Virus record (IMG/VR): IMGVR_UViG_3300042559_001567
Span: 52,121 to 116,120 of that record
Reading direction: 5' to 3' (one strand)
From: a virus
Length of the DNA: 64,000 bases
The stretch's first letter is position 1, and every line of letters starts with the position of its first letter. This document shows positions 54,507 to 63,626 of this stretch, piece by piece. The position numbers and the translations under genes are program-made. The notes beneath the pieces were generated by a model. The model saw nothing but the letters and a program-made list of their open reading frames with translations. It did no database searches and was not told the origin of the DNA.

Positions 54507-55433
54507 ATGGCAGTAGGAAGTTATGGTATTGTAAGACCCGCAGATGTATCACCAGAAGATGTTGAGATTTTATATCATTATACTTCTGGTAGAACAACCA
54601 CAGCACCAATTACCTTGACAAGATTAAATGCTGAGGACGTTTTAACACCGGTATATCATAATCAGAATACTGTTGACGATTCTAATGTACAAGGAAATGA
54701 AATCTTGGGAGGTTTATACAATTTGAAGTTAACATCTGAGAAATTCTCAGAACTTGGTGTTTACACATTACATCTTAGACCAAAACAAATTAGAACATCA
54801 ATTACAGATTGTGGAGTTTTAGCGTCATTACCATCTGTAAGGGGTTTAGTTATTGATTTAAATAACGTACCTGCTGCATATAGAAATAGATTTACACCAC
54901 AAGGTTTAGTTGGATATAGAATTGAGTATATTAATACAAATGGTACTTTTCAAAAAATACCAAACTTTTATAGAGTTGTTACATCTTCATTTTATTGTCA
55001 ACCAATAGTGTCAAATTTGTCTAATTCAACGGACAAAGCAATACGTTATCAATATACAGACCAAACATCAAATTTGGTTTTTTTAACAATAACACCATCG
55101 TCATCACCATCAAGTAGACCAAACGTGGTTCCATTTATTGGACAACCAGGACAAAACATTATTTTAACAAATACATTTTTTAACCCAACTACACTTGAAA
55201 TAGAAATGGTAGAACACGATGCAAGTACATTGGCTCACGCTCTTTACGGTAATCAAACGAAGGCGATTACTCCGGGTATCTACACCATCTATGATAATAA
55301 TAACAATAACGCAATATACAAACAATATAACTTGTTTGAAGTTAAAGACGAATTCAATGAAACAATGTATGAGGTTAGAGAAGAGAGAGAAATCATTGAT
55401 GAAAGTTTAGACTTTGACAACATTACCGAATAA
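54507..55433 (+). CDS. virion structural protein, probable baseplate component (308 aa)
   Basis: 308 residues. It opens [20 protein letters not shown], then Y-T-S-G-R; a middle part has [20 protein letters not shown] and V-R-G-L-V-I-D-L, and a Pro/Ser-rich loop ([12 protein letters not shown]). The acidic tail ([17 protein letters not shown]) is likely a protein-binding arm. No family recognised. The stop codon TAATG overlaps the next gene's ATG by one base, so it is coupled to the large gpI-like protein and probably binds it in the baseplate. Confidence 0.6.
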   Translation: MAVGSYGIVRPADVSPEDVEILYHYTSGRTTTAPITLTRLNAEDVLTPVYHNQNTVDDSNVQGNEILGGLYNLKLTSEKFSELGVYTLHLRPKQIRTSITDCGVLASLPSVRGLVIDLNNVPAAYRNRFTPQGLVGYRIEYINTNGTFQKIPNFYRVVTSSFYCQPIVSNLSNSTDKAIRYQYTDQTSNLVFLTITPSSSPSSRPNVVPFIGQPGQNIILTNTFFNPTTLEIEMVEHDASTLAHALYGNQTKAITPGIYTIYDNNNNNAIYKQYNLFEVKDEFNETMYEVREEREIIDESLDFDNITE

Positions 55434-58400
55434 TGGCAAAATTTACAAAGGTACCAAGCCAAGCGGCGAATGGATTACAAACGTTTAGTGATAGTTTAGT
55501 CGGTGTACAAATTACCGACGGTAGCAGTCAATTAACCAATACCAATTTTGCGTTAGATAAAATTATCCCACAAAGAGATAGTAAAAATTTTAAAACGTCA
55601 CCATTTTCGGATTTCTTAACGTTAGATTCATTAAAAGAAGAGACAACTGCTGTAACTACACAAGACGGTGTTGCAGAGAAAAAAGAAAGTATTAAATTCA
55701 AAGGTAGTACTGACGATGCCGGTAAATCTTTATTCGGTTCATTAAAACAAAGATTAAACGTATCAATTTCAAGAATTGTAAAAAAGTTTCCAGCAGCTCT
55801 TTATGTTGATGGTACAATACCTGTTAGAATTTCAGATTATACTGCACAGAACATCACATACGATACAATATCAAAAACAACACAGTTTGAGATAGAAAAA
55901 TCAAGTTTATATAATCCATTTGATATTGTTATTAACGAACCACAAAGTTTAACGATTAGTGAGACAAGTAACAATTTTAGAAATTTTTATTCCACATATA
56001 AAAAATACGTTGTAGATTATAGTGGAACAACTTATGATATATTATCATATTCCGAACCAACAAGTACTACAAATATTACTTTAAAGGTTTCAGGTAATCC
56101 ATTTAGTGGAGTTACAGGAACTACAAATAGTTTTTTAATTAGACCCAATAATGGGGTAACTGAAGAGTTCTTTAATAATTTAGATGACTTAGAAGAACTT
56201 TTACTTAATAGAGAAACCAATCCAAAATACGAGGCAAGTTTTAAAGTACCAAGAGATAGTTCTGATGGAGGAACAACAGATATTATTACTGTTGAAGTTA
56301 ATTGGCCGTTAGCGTTAGATGGATGGAACTTACAAACTGTAGGTTTAGATTTTGATGATTACATTTCAAAATTAAGTGATTTAGCTGACGAGATAGATGA
56401 TTATAAATCTAACTTAGTTGTTAGATTTTTAGCAGCACCACAGTTATTTGAATTCGACACAAATGACAAAAAGGGAGAAACAATATTTCAATTATATGGA
56501 CAAAGTTTTGATAGGGTAAAGAAATATATTGATAACATCGCTAACATGAGAAATGTTACATATGATGGTATTAATAACGTTCCAGATTTACTATTAAAAA
56601 ACTTATCAGATAATTTAGGGTTAGATTCACATAATTTATTCAATGAACAAAATATAGAAGATACTTTATACACAAGACAAGATAGTGTATATGGTGGACA
56701 GTCAATTGGTAAAAACTTAATTGAATCTGAACATGAATTTTATAGAAGATTATTAGTTAATCTTTCACACATTTATAAATCAAAAGGTACAAGGAACTCA
56801 ATCGAATTCTTTTTAAGATTTTTAGGAGCACCCGAACCAATGATTAAAATAAACGAATACGTTTATAAAGTAAAATCTAAATTAAATGATAACGTACAAA
56901 ATGACGTTTATAATTTAATACAAGGTACAAAAACCGAATTTGTTATTACGGGTTATAATGGAACAGGATTTACTGAAAATACAATAACGGGAACAACTAA
57001 TTTAACAAGAGATGAATATCCAGTCGATACTGATGGATTACCTAGAAAAATAACAAACGAAAAAGATGATATATTTTTCCAAAAGGGTTCAGGTTGGTAT
57101 GATTTAACATTAAGTCATAGGTCTTCAGATGTTTTAGATGAAAGTACATCTAGTGGTACAACTATCAATGGAGTTTTCCAATTAACAGGAAGAACTAAAA
57201 CTATAAAAACTAAACCTAAAGATTATACATACGGTGAGGATTATTTTAATTATTTTAGAATTTTACCTGGATTAGAATATGGTTTTGAATTAGAACCTAA
57301 AATAGACAATTTAAAAATAAGTGTTAGTGATGACGAATACGATTCTAAATTAATTCTTAATAGAAAGAATATTGGGGTTTATTTATCTTCCGCGCAATGC
57401 ATCGAATATGACATTTATAGACAATCAAGAAATTTAGAAATTTCAATCGGGGGAATTACACCACAATATACGTCAGGTGTAACATTCGAAGAATTTACTA
57501 AAGAAGTTTTAAATGGTTTTATTTCTACAAGTGAATCAAAATATAATAAATCATACTTTACATTAGAACAGGTTTATAATGAATATGTAAAGAATACAAA
57601 TTTTACTCCTTATACTGATGTTGATTTAAATGCGTTCATAACTAAAATGAGTCCTAATTGGATGAAAATTATTGAACAATTTATTCCAGCAACGACTTTA
57701 TGGACAGGAGGAAATTTAACTGAAAATAATTTATTTAATAGATCAAAACACACATATCCTAGACCAAGATATGCAATACCTAATGACAATTCAAGAGACG
57801 GTTTAGATTACCAATGTGATGATATAATGCCGTTAACACCCACACCTACACCAACACAAACCAAAACTCAAACACCGACACCAACGCAAACTAAAACACC
57901 AACACCTACACCTACTCTAACGGTTACACCAACAGCTACTATAACGGCAACACCAACAGCCACTATAACGGCAACACCAACGGCAACACCAACGGCAACA
58001 GCAACACCAGCCGCTACACAAAGCCAAACGCCAACACAAACGCCAACGGCAACACCTGCGGCTACACAAACCCAAACGCCAACATCAACACCTGCAGCCA
58101 CGCCAGCGGCCACACAAAGCCAAACGCCAACGCCAACTACAACTCCAACACCAACAATTTTAATTACATATTATGAATTGTCTGAGTGCTCACCTGGTAC
58201 GGAATATGCATTTACAACTATTATTCCTAATTTAGGTATTGGACAACGATATGTAAGACCAAGTGATAGTGTTAAATTTACATATACAGGTTCATATACA
58301 ACACAAAGAGAAGTACCAAACACGTATAATGGAAATATTCAGAAAACAACCTACACAGGCTGTACTGACCCAACACCACCACCTGAAAATAGAACCGCAT

Positions 58401-59371
58401 ATGTTACTGCGTGGACAAGAGATACGGTTGATTTAACAACAATTAAGTCGGAAGTATGTGGCGTAAACGAACAACAACTAGCCTTAAATCTTGGATATAC
58501 CCAATTAAATAGTGGTAACCTTTATGTAAATGAAACAAGTATCACATCAGGAATAACATATCAATTATACACTGGTAATGTAACAACCGATGGTACAACA
58601 CCTAATGGTGCGGGTAAATGGTATGCAATTAAAATACAAGGAACTTCAGGTAACTTTACAATGGTAGCATCAATTAATAGTAGTGGAATTATACAAGACT
58701 GGACTCCATGTGACACACCTGTACCATCATTATCAATGACACCAACACCAACACAAACACCAGTATCAACAGCACCTACTTATTTAACATCTCGTGGGGC
58801 AAGATGGGAATGTAATAGTGGTACTGTTTACCAATACGATATATATGAAAATACAAATTCAAACTTTACGGGAAATCAATTTAGTAACGGAACAAGCGGA
58901 GCCCAAACATTTACATCAATAGATTCAATGTTAACCTCAGCACCAAGTACCTCAGCTAATTGGATTGATTCGGGTTCACCATATTGCTCAACAGGGATTC
59001 AATATCAACTAAAAATTGATAATAATCCATGTTCATCAACATATAATACGACGAATGCAGTTGTAACAGGTAATAATTCAACATGTTGGCAAATGTCCGA
59101 TCTTTATTATTTAACATGTGCCAATGCCAAATCATTAACTAGCCCGTACCAATCGTTTGTACTAAATGGTACTTATAAATATTTTTTAAATGGAACCACC
59201 CCAACAGAATGGGAAGATGCGGGATTAGCTATGCAAGGCGAATGGTTTTTTAACGACCAAAATGGGTCACATCAAAGAATATTTAGTAATGATGGAACAA
59301 TTCAAAACACAGACACCGCCGAATGTGTGGTTGGCGGCGGTGGAGGAGGTGACCCACTTCCAGGAGGTTGA
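55433..59371 (+). CDS. P2 gpI-like baseplate protein fused to Pro-Thr/Ala linkers and adhesion modules
   Basis: 1312 residues. Residues ~270-480 contain the P2 gpI-type signature: an R[11 protein letters not shown] helix followed by [16 protein letters not shown] (~450-465), the 'A..hr.KGT..aie..l..lG' motif of proteins linking wedge and fibre. Residues ~480-800 form a large beta region ending in a [13 protein letters not shown] segment, also a family feature. Then comes a ~110-residue linker (801-909) of [14 protein letters not shown] and related repeats. Residues ~983-1094 are a module paralogous to the C-terminus of the 37578 protein, then a short T-P-T linker, then a final module ending [15 protein letters not shown]. 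One protein thus seems to combine baseplate attachment and a receptor-facing arm. Confidence 0.62.
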   Translation: MAKFTKVPSQAANGLQTFSDSLVGVQITDGSSQLTNTNFALDKIIPQRDSKNFKTSPFSDFLTLDSLKEETTAVTTQDGVAEKKESIKFKGSTDDAGKSLFGSLKQRLNVSISRIVKKFPAALYVDGTIPVRISDYTAQNITYDTISKTTQFEIEKSSLYNPFDIVINEPQSLTISETSNNFRNFYSTYKKYVVDYSGTTYDILSYSEPTSTTNITLKVSGNPFSGVTGTTNSFLIRPNNGVTEEFFNNLDDLEELLLNRETNPKYEASFKVPRDSSDGGTTDIITVEVNWPLALDGWNLQTVGLDFDDYISKLSDLADEIDDYKSNLVVRFLAAPQLFEFDTNDKKGETIFQLYGQSFDRVKKYIDNIANMRNVTYDGINNVPDLLLKNLSDNLGLDSHNLFNEQNIEDTLYTRQDSVYGGQSIGKNLIESEHEFYRRLLVNLSHIYKSKGTRNSIEFFLRFLGAPEPMIKINEYVYKVKSKLNDNVQNDVYNLIQGTKTEFVITGYNGTGFTENTITGTTNLTRDEYPVDTDGLPRKITNEKDDIFFQKGSGWYDLTLSHRSSDVLDESTSSGTTINGVFQLTGRTKTIKTKPKDYTYGEDYFNYFRILPGLEYGFELEPKIDNLKISVSDDEYDSKLILNRKNIGVYLSSAQCIEYDIYRQSRNLEISIGGITPQYTSGVTFEEFTKEVLNGFISTSESKYNKSYFTLEQVYNEYVKNTNFTPYTDVDLNAFITKMSPNWMKIIEQFIPATTLWTGGNLTENNLFNRSKHTYPRPRYAIPNDNSRDGLDYQCDDIMPLTPTPTPTQTKTQTPTPTQTKTPTPTPTLTVTPTATITATPTATITATPTATPTATATPAATQSQTPTQTPTATPAATQTQTPTSTPAATPAATQSQTPTPTTTPTPTILITYYELSECSPGTEYAFTTIIPNLGIGQRYVRPSDSVKFTYTGSYTTQREVPNTYNGNIQKTTYTGCTDPTPPPENRTAYVTAWTRDTVDLTTIKSEVCGVNEQQLALNLGYTQLNSGNLYVNETSITSGITYQLYTGNVTTDGTTPNGAGKWYAIKIQGTSGNFTMVASINSSGIIQDWTPCDTPVPSLSMTPTPTQTPVSTAPTYLTSRGARWECNSGTVYQYDIYENTNSNFTGNQFSNGTSGAQTFTSIDSMLTSAPSTSANWIDSGSPYCSTGIQYQLKIDNNPCSSTYNTTNAVVTGNNSTCWQMSDLYYLTCANAKSLTSPYQSFVLNGTYKYFLNGTTPTEWEDAGLAMQGEWFFNDQNGSHQRIFSNDGTIQNTDTAECVVGGGGGGDPLPGG
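57833..58160 (+). repeat. Pro-Thr/Ala repeat linker array
   Basis: About 330 bp of degenerate 12-nt units encoding T-P-T-x, T-P-T-A-T and A-A-T-Q-S-Q-T-P. Short blocks such as GCAACACCAACGGC and ACACAAAGCCAAACGCCAAC repeat. More Ala-rich than the arrays at 39-45 kb. Confidence 0.85.
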
Positions 59372-59395
59372 TAAAAATAAAACAATTACAAATAA

Positions 59396-59403
59396 TATTT
59401 ATA
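59396..59403 (+). promoter_or_regulatory. candidate late promoter (TATTTATA), 4 nt before ATG
   Basis: AATATTTATAAAATATG: TATTTATA is separated from the ATG at 59408 by AAAT only, as at 6371 and 53100. Confidence 0.45.
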
Positions 59404-59407
59404 AAAT

Positions 59408-61024
59408 ATGAGTTTCTTAAATACAGGGTTTACACCCACAGTTTCAGCAAGATTAACTAAGGCAGGTAGAAATGCCATTGCCAAAGGTGATTTCTTAATT
59501 AGTTATTTTTCTATAGGTGATTCTGAATATAATTATAATTTAAGCGGTCTTACAAGTCAACGAGTATTCGCACCACTTGATAAAAATACACATGTTAAGT
59601 ACCCATTTTTATATTCAGCAACCGGTTCCACAATTTATGGTATCCCCGTTGAAAGTCCAGATGATGAAAATCAACAATGTAGAAATATAATCACAGCGAA
59701 TAGTGGATGGACATTAAACACAGTTTGGGAAAATAAACCATTAGGTGTTAGTGATACAATAGCATTAAAAGACTATCAAAGCAATGTTTATAGTGGTGTT
59801 AAAAGTTATTTAGGATACACATCTTCAACAGGTCAAACTTTTGTTAACTATTCGGGAGGAACAATAACAGGTACAACAATAAGAAACACAATGTTAGAAG
59901 AGGTTGAAATATTACCTGAAGAACAAAATTCAATTGCAATTTTACATTATTCAGAAAGTGGTACTACAGTTGATCCGTATAAGTTTTTTAAATATGATGA
60001 CTATATTAGTAACTATAGTGGTACTCCAATATATGATACAACTAAAAATCCTAGTAATAAAAAAGATGTTGATTTTTTTGAAGTTACAATACCAAATTTA
60101 ATGTATCATAGATTAAGTGATAATTCCACAGGTACAATATTTCATATGAGTACGGGAAAAACAAAATCAGTAACAAGTGAATATAATTCAGACTTCCAAC
60201 TTGATTATGTTGATTTATTAGACGTTAATGAATATAGTGTCGGTAAAATTTTCTTTAATCAAAAAATTATAGTATTTGATGATCAAGAAATTGTTGCGGT
60301 TTTAGATACAGGTTCTACCAGAAATTATACTCTAACAGCACCAAAAGTTAGTAGTTATATTACAAATGATAACCCAATTACAGGTTTAACAACAGGTCAA
60401 ACGTTATGGGTAACATATGTTTTAAGTGGAGGTACAGTGTCAGGAGATTTACCTTGTAGTTATTTTATGAAAGTAACGGGTACAACTAATGATGAGAATG
60501 TTACTGTTAAATTTAATAGTGGGGGATTTAAACATTTAAATAGTGGTTATAATGCAACACAAATTCACATACTGTATCAATTTACAGATAACGGAGAGCA
60601 ACCACTCCCAAATGATTGGAACTCAATAAATTTCACAGGAGAATTAAGTAGTATAACAGATTTACAAAACGGACACACATTTACAATCAATCAAAGTAAA
60701 ATTACTTTAAGTGGAACAACACAATACACATCTTCTTTAACTAATTTTGGAAAAGAAAGAACATATACGGAAGGGACCGTAAGTACTGTAATTGGGACGG
60801 ATGTTCAAGTAATGAATTTCGTTATTAATTTACCCGCTGGTAAATTCGAAACATCTCAAAATCCAACAAAATATAATCCAGACGGTACTGAAAAATCTGG
60901 ATATAAATATATTACAGAAGTTGCTTTATTAAATTCAAATAAAGAAACGATGGTTACGGGTAAGTTTAGTGCACCCACAAAAAGAGACGCTATTCAAGTG
61001 TTTAATGTAAAACTTGATTTCTAA
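59408..61024 (+). CDS. tail-collar/fibre-like protein (538 aa)
   Basis: 538 residues. The N-terminus (LNTGFTPTVSARLTKAGRNA, then I-A-K-G-D-F-L-I-S-Y-F-S-I-G-D-S-E-Y) matches the phage tail-collar fibre pattern 'f.p.lT..G...ia.....i.f...aiGdg'. The end (YITEVALLNSNKETMVTGKF, then S-A-P-T-K-R-D) fits its usual 'I.E.gLyd..g.l.a......K' closing strand. Between are beta-rich Gly/Thr repeats. Such proteins sit between baseplate and long or short fibres. It has its own near-leaderless late motif and is the last gene of the structural region. The RuvC-like gene follows after 39 bases. Confidence 0.65.
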   Translation: MSFLNTGFTPTVSARLTKAGRNAIAKGDFLISYFSIGDSEYNYNLSGLTSQRVFAPLDKNTHVKYPFLYSATGSTIYGIPVESPDDENQQCRNIITANSGWTLNTVWENKPLGVSDTIALKDYQSNVYSGVKSYLGYTSSTGQTFVNYSGGTITGTTIRNTMLEEVEILPEEQNSIAILHYSESGTTVDPYKFFKYDDYISNYSGTPIYDTTKNPSNKKDVDFFEVTIPNLMYHRLSDNSTGTIFHMSTGKTKSVTSEYNSDFQLDYVDLLDVNEYSVGKIFFNQKIIVFDDQEIVAVLDTGSTRNYTLTAPKVSSYITNDNPITGLTTGQTLWVTYVLSGGTVSGDLPCSYFMKVTGTTNDENVTVKFNSGGFKHLNSGYNATQIHILYQFTDNGEQPLPNDWNSINFTGELSSITDLQNGHTFTINQSKITLSGTTQYTSSLTNFGKERTYTEGTVSTVIGTDVQVMNFVINLPAGKFETSQNPTKYNPDGTEKSGYKYITEVALLNSNKETMVTGKFSAPTKRDAIQVFNVKLDF

Positions 61025-61063
61025 GGCTTTACATTTCTAAAAATATTCATTATATATTGTTAT

Positions 61064-61681
61064 ATGAGTATAGATGTAAAATTAAAAAACAAGCCAAAAA
61101 TCTTAGGACTCGATATTTCGACCAAGACAATTGGGTGGGCACTGTTCGATATGACAGGGTCTAAATTATTAGAATTAACACATTTTTCCCCAAAAATTAA
61201 ACCTCAACCTGAAGATAAGATTGAAGAATTAATCTTAAAGGCGGAAGCGTTTAAAAAACATTTATTAGGATATAAAGATGTTGGTATTACCCGTGTCATA
61301 ATTGAGGAACCATTATTACAATCGAATAATGTGTATACAATTGGAACCTTATTAAGATATAACACATTGATTCTCAAGTCATGTTATGATGTATTGGGAA
61401 TTTTACCAACATTTATTTCGACATATAATTCAAGAAAATTTGCATTCCCTGATTTAGTTGGGGCAAATGACAAAGGTCGTAATGTTTTATTTGGTGGTTA
61501 CCCAAGAGACATAGATAAGAAACATGTAATTTGGGAACATGTAAATGCAGTATGTCCTGATGTTAATTGGTTATATGGTAAAACAGGTAATCTTAAAAAA
61601 GAAAATTACGATATGGCTGATGCCGCAACTTGTGTGATTGGTTATGTTAACATGAATAGATTAGAAAAATCCGGCAACTAA
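61064..61681 (+). CDS. RuvC-like Holliday junction resolvase
   Basis: 205 residues. The RNase H-fold acidic residues of RuvC-type nucleases are in place: D17 in ILGLDISTK, E81/E82 in RVIIEEP, and D183 and D186 in NYDMADAATC. The pattern G-L-D-x-S-x-x-x-x-G-W-A and the late D-x-x-D-A are characteristic. It probably resolves branched replication intermediates before packaging, the job of endonuclease VII (gp49, unrelated fold) in T4. It starts the second DNA-metabolism block right after the structural genes. No late motif precedes it, only the AT-rich TTATATATTG. Confidence 0.82.
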   Translation: MSIDVKLKNKPKILGLDISTKTIGWALFDMTGSKLLELTHFSPKIKPQPEDKIEELILKAEAFKKHLLGYKDVGITRVIIEEPLLQSNNVYTIGTLLRYNTLILKSCYDVLGILPTFISTYNSRKFAFPDLVGANDKGRNVLFGGYPRDIDKKHVIWEHVNAVCPDVNWLYGKTGNLKKENYDMADAATCVIGYVNMNRLEKSGN

Positions 61682-61709
61682 CATTTTACTTTACGGTTTG
61701 TTTATCATA

Positions 61710-61717
61710 TATTTATA
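61710..61717 (+). promoter_or_regulatory. candidate promoter (TATTTATA) of the structured RNA element
   Basis: CATATATTTATAAAA, the recurring late motif, stands 30 nt after the RuvC stop and just upstream of two hairpins. A transcript would begin around 61723. Confidence 0.45.
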
Positions 61718-61722
61718 AAAGA

Positions 61723-61793
61723 AGACGGGAAGTGTAGAAATACACTTTTGGTTGGTTTCCCTCGGAGGTGGTGTTCCGGGGGATTTTTTTTTA
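61723..61793 (+). ncRNA. candidate small structured RNA or 5' attenuator ahead of the primase gene
   Basis: A ~70-nt segment between a promoter-like motif and a strong terminator. It contains hairpin GTGTA-GAAA-TACAC (61732-61745, GNRA-type loop), a G/U-rich spacer and the terminator stem. GGGAA (61727-61731) can pair with TTCCC (61757-61761), enclosing the first hairpin. That pairing uses the same bases as the 5' arm of the terminator stem, so the two folds exclude each other. This could be an independent sRNA or a terminator/antiterminator switch for primase. It does not match any riboswitch or phage RNA I can recall. It has no plausible coding frame. Confidence 0.5.
61758..61792 (+). terminator. 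strong intrinsic terminator upstream of the primase gene
   Basis: TCCCTCGGA (61758-61766) pairs with TCCGGGGGA (61775-61783) over 9 bp with one G-U, with an 8-nt loop and nine T following (61784-61792). It lies 29 nt before the primase ATG. Confidence 0.88.
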
Positions 61794-61821
61794 TCAATTT
61801 TTTTACATATATTTCTATAGT

Positions 61822-62766
61822 ATGGTAAATCAAGAAGTTGACTATTCTCCTGTTATTGAAATTCTCGAAGATATTTTGGGTGACTCTAACATGCATAATG
61901 ATTATAAAGGACAGATGTCTTTTGATTGTCCAGTGTGTTCATATGACATAAAAGGATTGGACCACGGTGACGGAAAAGGAAATTTAGAGGTCAACTACAA
62001 ATACAATGTTTTTAAATGTTGGGTGTGTGCCGAATCACACGAAACTCACGGATCAATTTTTAAATTGGTTAAAAAATTCGGTAATCCAAAACAATTAAAA
62101 AATTATCTATTATTGAAACCTGACGAAGGTGAAGATTTTAGTAAACGTGTTTATAAGACAGTAAAACTACCTCAAGACTTCATACCATTTAAAGAAGCGA
62201 GTGAGGGTCTTAAAATGACACCATATTATAAACAAGCATACAACTATATAAAAAGTAGAAACATAACTGACTTAATGGTACAGATGTACAACATTGGTTT
62301 TTGTTATAGAGGTATCTACGAAAATAGAATTATCATCCCATCGTATGATTGTGAAAGGAGAATTAATTATTTTATTGCACGTTCTTATTTGAATAGAACA
62401 AAGATGAAATATAAGAATCCTGAGGCACAAAAGGAACTCATCATATTCAACGAGTACTTGGTTGATTGGAATGAAACAATATACATTGTGGAGGGTGCAT
62501 TTGATAGTATATTCATACCTAACGCAATTCCATTGTTAGGAAAATTTATGAGTGAGCATTTATTTCACACTCTATATGAAAAGGTTAAAGGTAAAATAAT
62601 TATTGTTCTTGATCCAGATGCTTGGAATGATGCCGAAAGATTATATCATAAATTAAATTGTGGTAAATTAATGGGTAGGGTTTTTGCAATTAAATTAGAG
62701 GGTGATAAAGATATTGCCGACTTACAAGGAAAATTAGAAAATTATAAAATAAAACAACTAGATTAA
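61822..62766 (+). CDS. DnaG-like primase (gp61-like role)
   Basis: 314 residues from the ATG at 61822. An in-frame GTG at 61768 would place 18 hydrophobic residues encoded by the terminator and T tract ahead of it and is rejected. It has an N-terminal zinc ribbon (C36, C39, C66, C69: C-P-V-C and C-W-V-C) for template recognition, and a TOPRIM core with E224 in YIVEGAFDS and D264/D266 in IIIVLDPDAW for metal-dependent RNA primer synthesis. Compact, without a visible helicase-interaction domain. T4 gp61 is 342 residues. TATTTCTATAG in its leader is a weak relative of the late motif. Its stop and the next ATG overlap by one base. Confidence 0.87.
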   Translation: MVNQEVDYSPVIEILEDILGDSNMHNDYKGQMSFDCPVCSYDIKGLDHGDGKGNLEVNYKYNVFKCWVCAESHETHGSIFKLVKKFGNPKQLKNYLLLKPDEGEDFSKRVYKTVKLPQDFIPFKEASEGLKMTPYYKQAYNYIKSRNITDLMVQMYNIGFCYRGIYENRIIIPSYDCERRINYFIARSYLNRTKMKYKNPEAQKELIIFNEYLVDWNETIYIVEGAFDSIFIPNAIPLLGKFMSEHLFHTLYEKVKGKIIIVLDPDAWNDAERLYHKLNCGKLMGRVFAIKLEGDKDIADLQGKLENYKIKQLD

Positions 62767-63626
62767 TGAATTTAAAAGACATCTCATTAGAGATTAACGA
62801 CTTATTAGAAAAGAAAAGACAAGAATTAGAATTAACATTCATAGAAGAACAACATATCTATCACATGAAAGATGTTGACGGTGTTGTTAAAAAGAATTTT
62901 CCTTCAGTTTCTAAAATCATAAAGAAATTTCATAAACCATTTGATGCTGAAGGTATGGCACTTCGTATGTCAAAAGGAGACCCCGAAGGTCAAGCACAAT
63001 TACTCGCGGAATGGAAACAAGCAGGTGACCTATCAACCAACATGGGTAGTAGAGTTCACTTTGAATTGGAATCCGATTTGATTGGTAGGTTTGATAATTA
63101 CAAAGAAGTTAGACAACCGATATTCGAAATCAACGAAGAACAACAACGTAAGAGTGATAATATGATTATTGCGGGAAAACAATTTCTTGATTTAATGTTA
63201 GAAAGAGGTGGAGTATTATTAGATACTGAAATCGTATTAGGTGATCCTGAAGAACAATACACAGGACAACCTGATAAGGTGTGGTTAATGGAAACTAAAG
63301 AGAAAGATAATTTTGGGTTTGTTATTACCGATTGGAAAACAAATCAACCAAAAAACTTTGAAGTACATCATTATACTGGTAAATTGTACCCACCATTTAA
63401 CAATTATCATGATAATGCATTAGGTCATTATTATTTACAACTTCCATTATATGGTAGGTTGTTACGTAAAATGTTAAAAGAAACAAAATACAACGATACT
63501 AAATTGTTAGGTAATGTGGTGGTTTTATTAAAAGATGATGCAACATTTGTGGAATATAAAGTCCCGTCACAAATTAACAATGCAATTTTAACAATGGACT
63601 TATCAAATTATATTAAAAGATGGTAA
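62766..63626 (+). CDS. PD-(D/E)XK nuclease, RecB/Cas4-like exonuclease family
   Basis: 286 residues. Core motifs: an early H-F-E (H98, E100) in MGSRVHFELE, E155 in LLDTEIVLG, then YTGQPDKVW (D170) and ITDWKTNQ (D189, K191). The 'G-x-x-D ... D-W-K-T' pair is the signature of the PD-(D/E)XK exonuclease group (RecB nuclease, lambda exonuclease-like, PDDEXK_1). It probably processes DNA ends for recombination or repair along with the SbcD-like protein that follows. It starts on the last base of the primase stop codon, and its last 7 bases overlap the next gene, so primase, nuclease and gp47 are tightly coupled. Confidence 0.82.
   Translation: MNLKDISLEINDLLEKKRQELELTFIEEQHIYHMKDVDGVVKKNFPSVSKIIKKFHKPFDAEGMALRMSKGDPEGQAQLLAEWKQAGDLSTNMGSRVHFELESDLIGRFDNYKEVRQPIFEINEEQQRKSDNMIIAGKQFLDLMLERGGVLLDTEIVLGDPEEQYTGQPDKVWLMETKEKDNFGFVITDWKTNQPKNFEVHHYTGKLYPPFNNYHDNALGHYYLQLPLYGRLLRKMLKETKYNDTKLLGNVVVLLKDDATFVEYKVPSQINNAILTMDLSNYIKRW

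Noticed and set aside
57868-58113. Minus-strand Val/Gly/Ala-rich frame
   Set aside because: Antisense of the Pro-Thr/Ala linker in the gpI-like gene.
45823-59371. Diversity-generating retroelement acting on the adhesin genes
   Set aside because: No reverse transcriptase, template repeat or A-biased variable repeat was seen in the window; the repeated modules look like ordinary duplications.
61768-61821. GTG start extending the primase by 18 residues
   Set aside because: The extra codons are the terminator stem and T tract (V-F-R-G-I-F-F-Y...). The ATG at 61822 fits the zinc-ribbon spacing and the leader.
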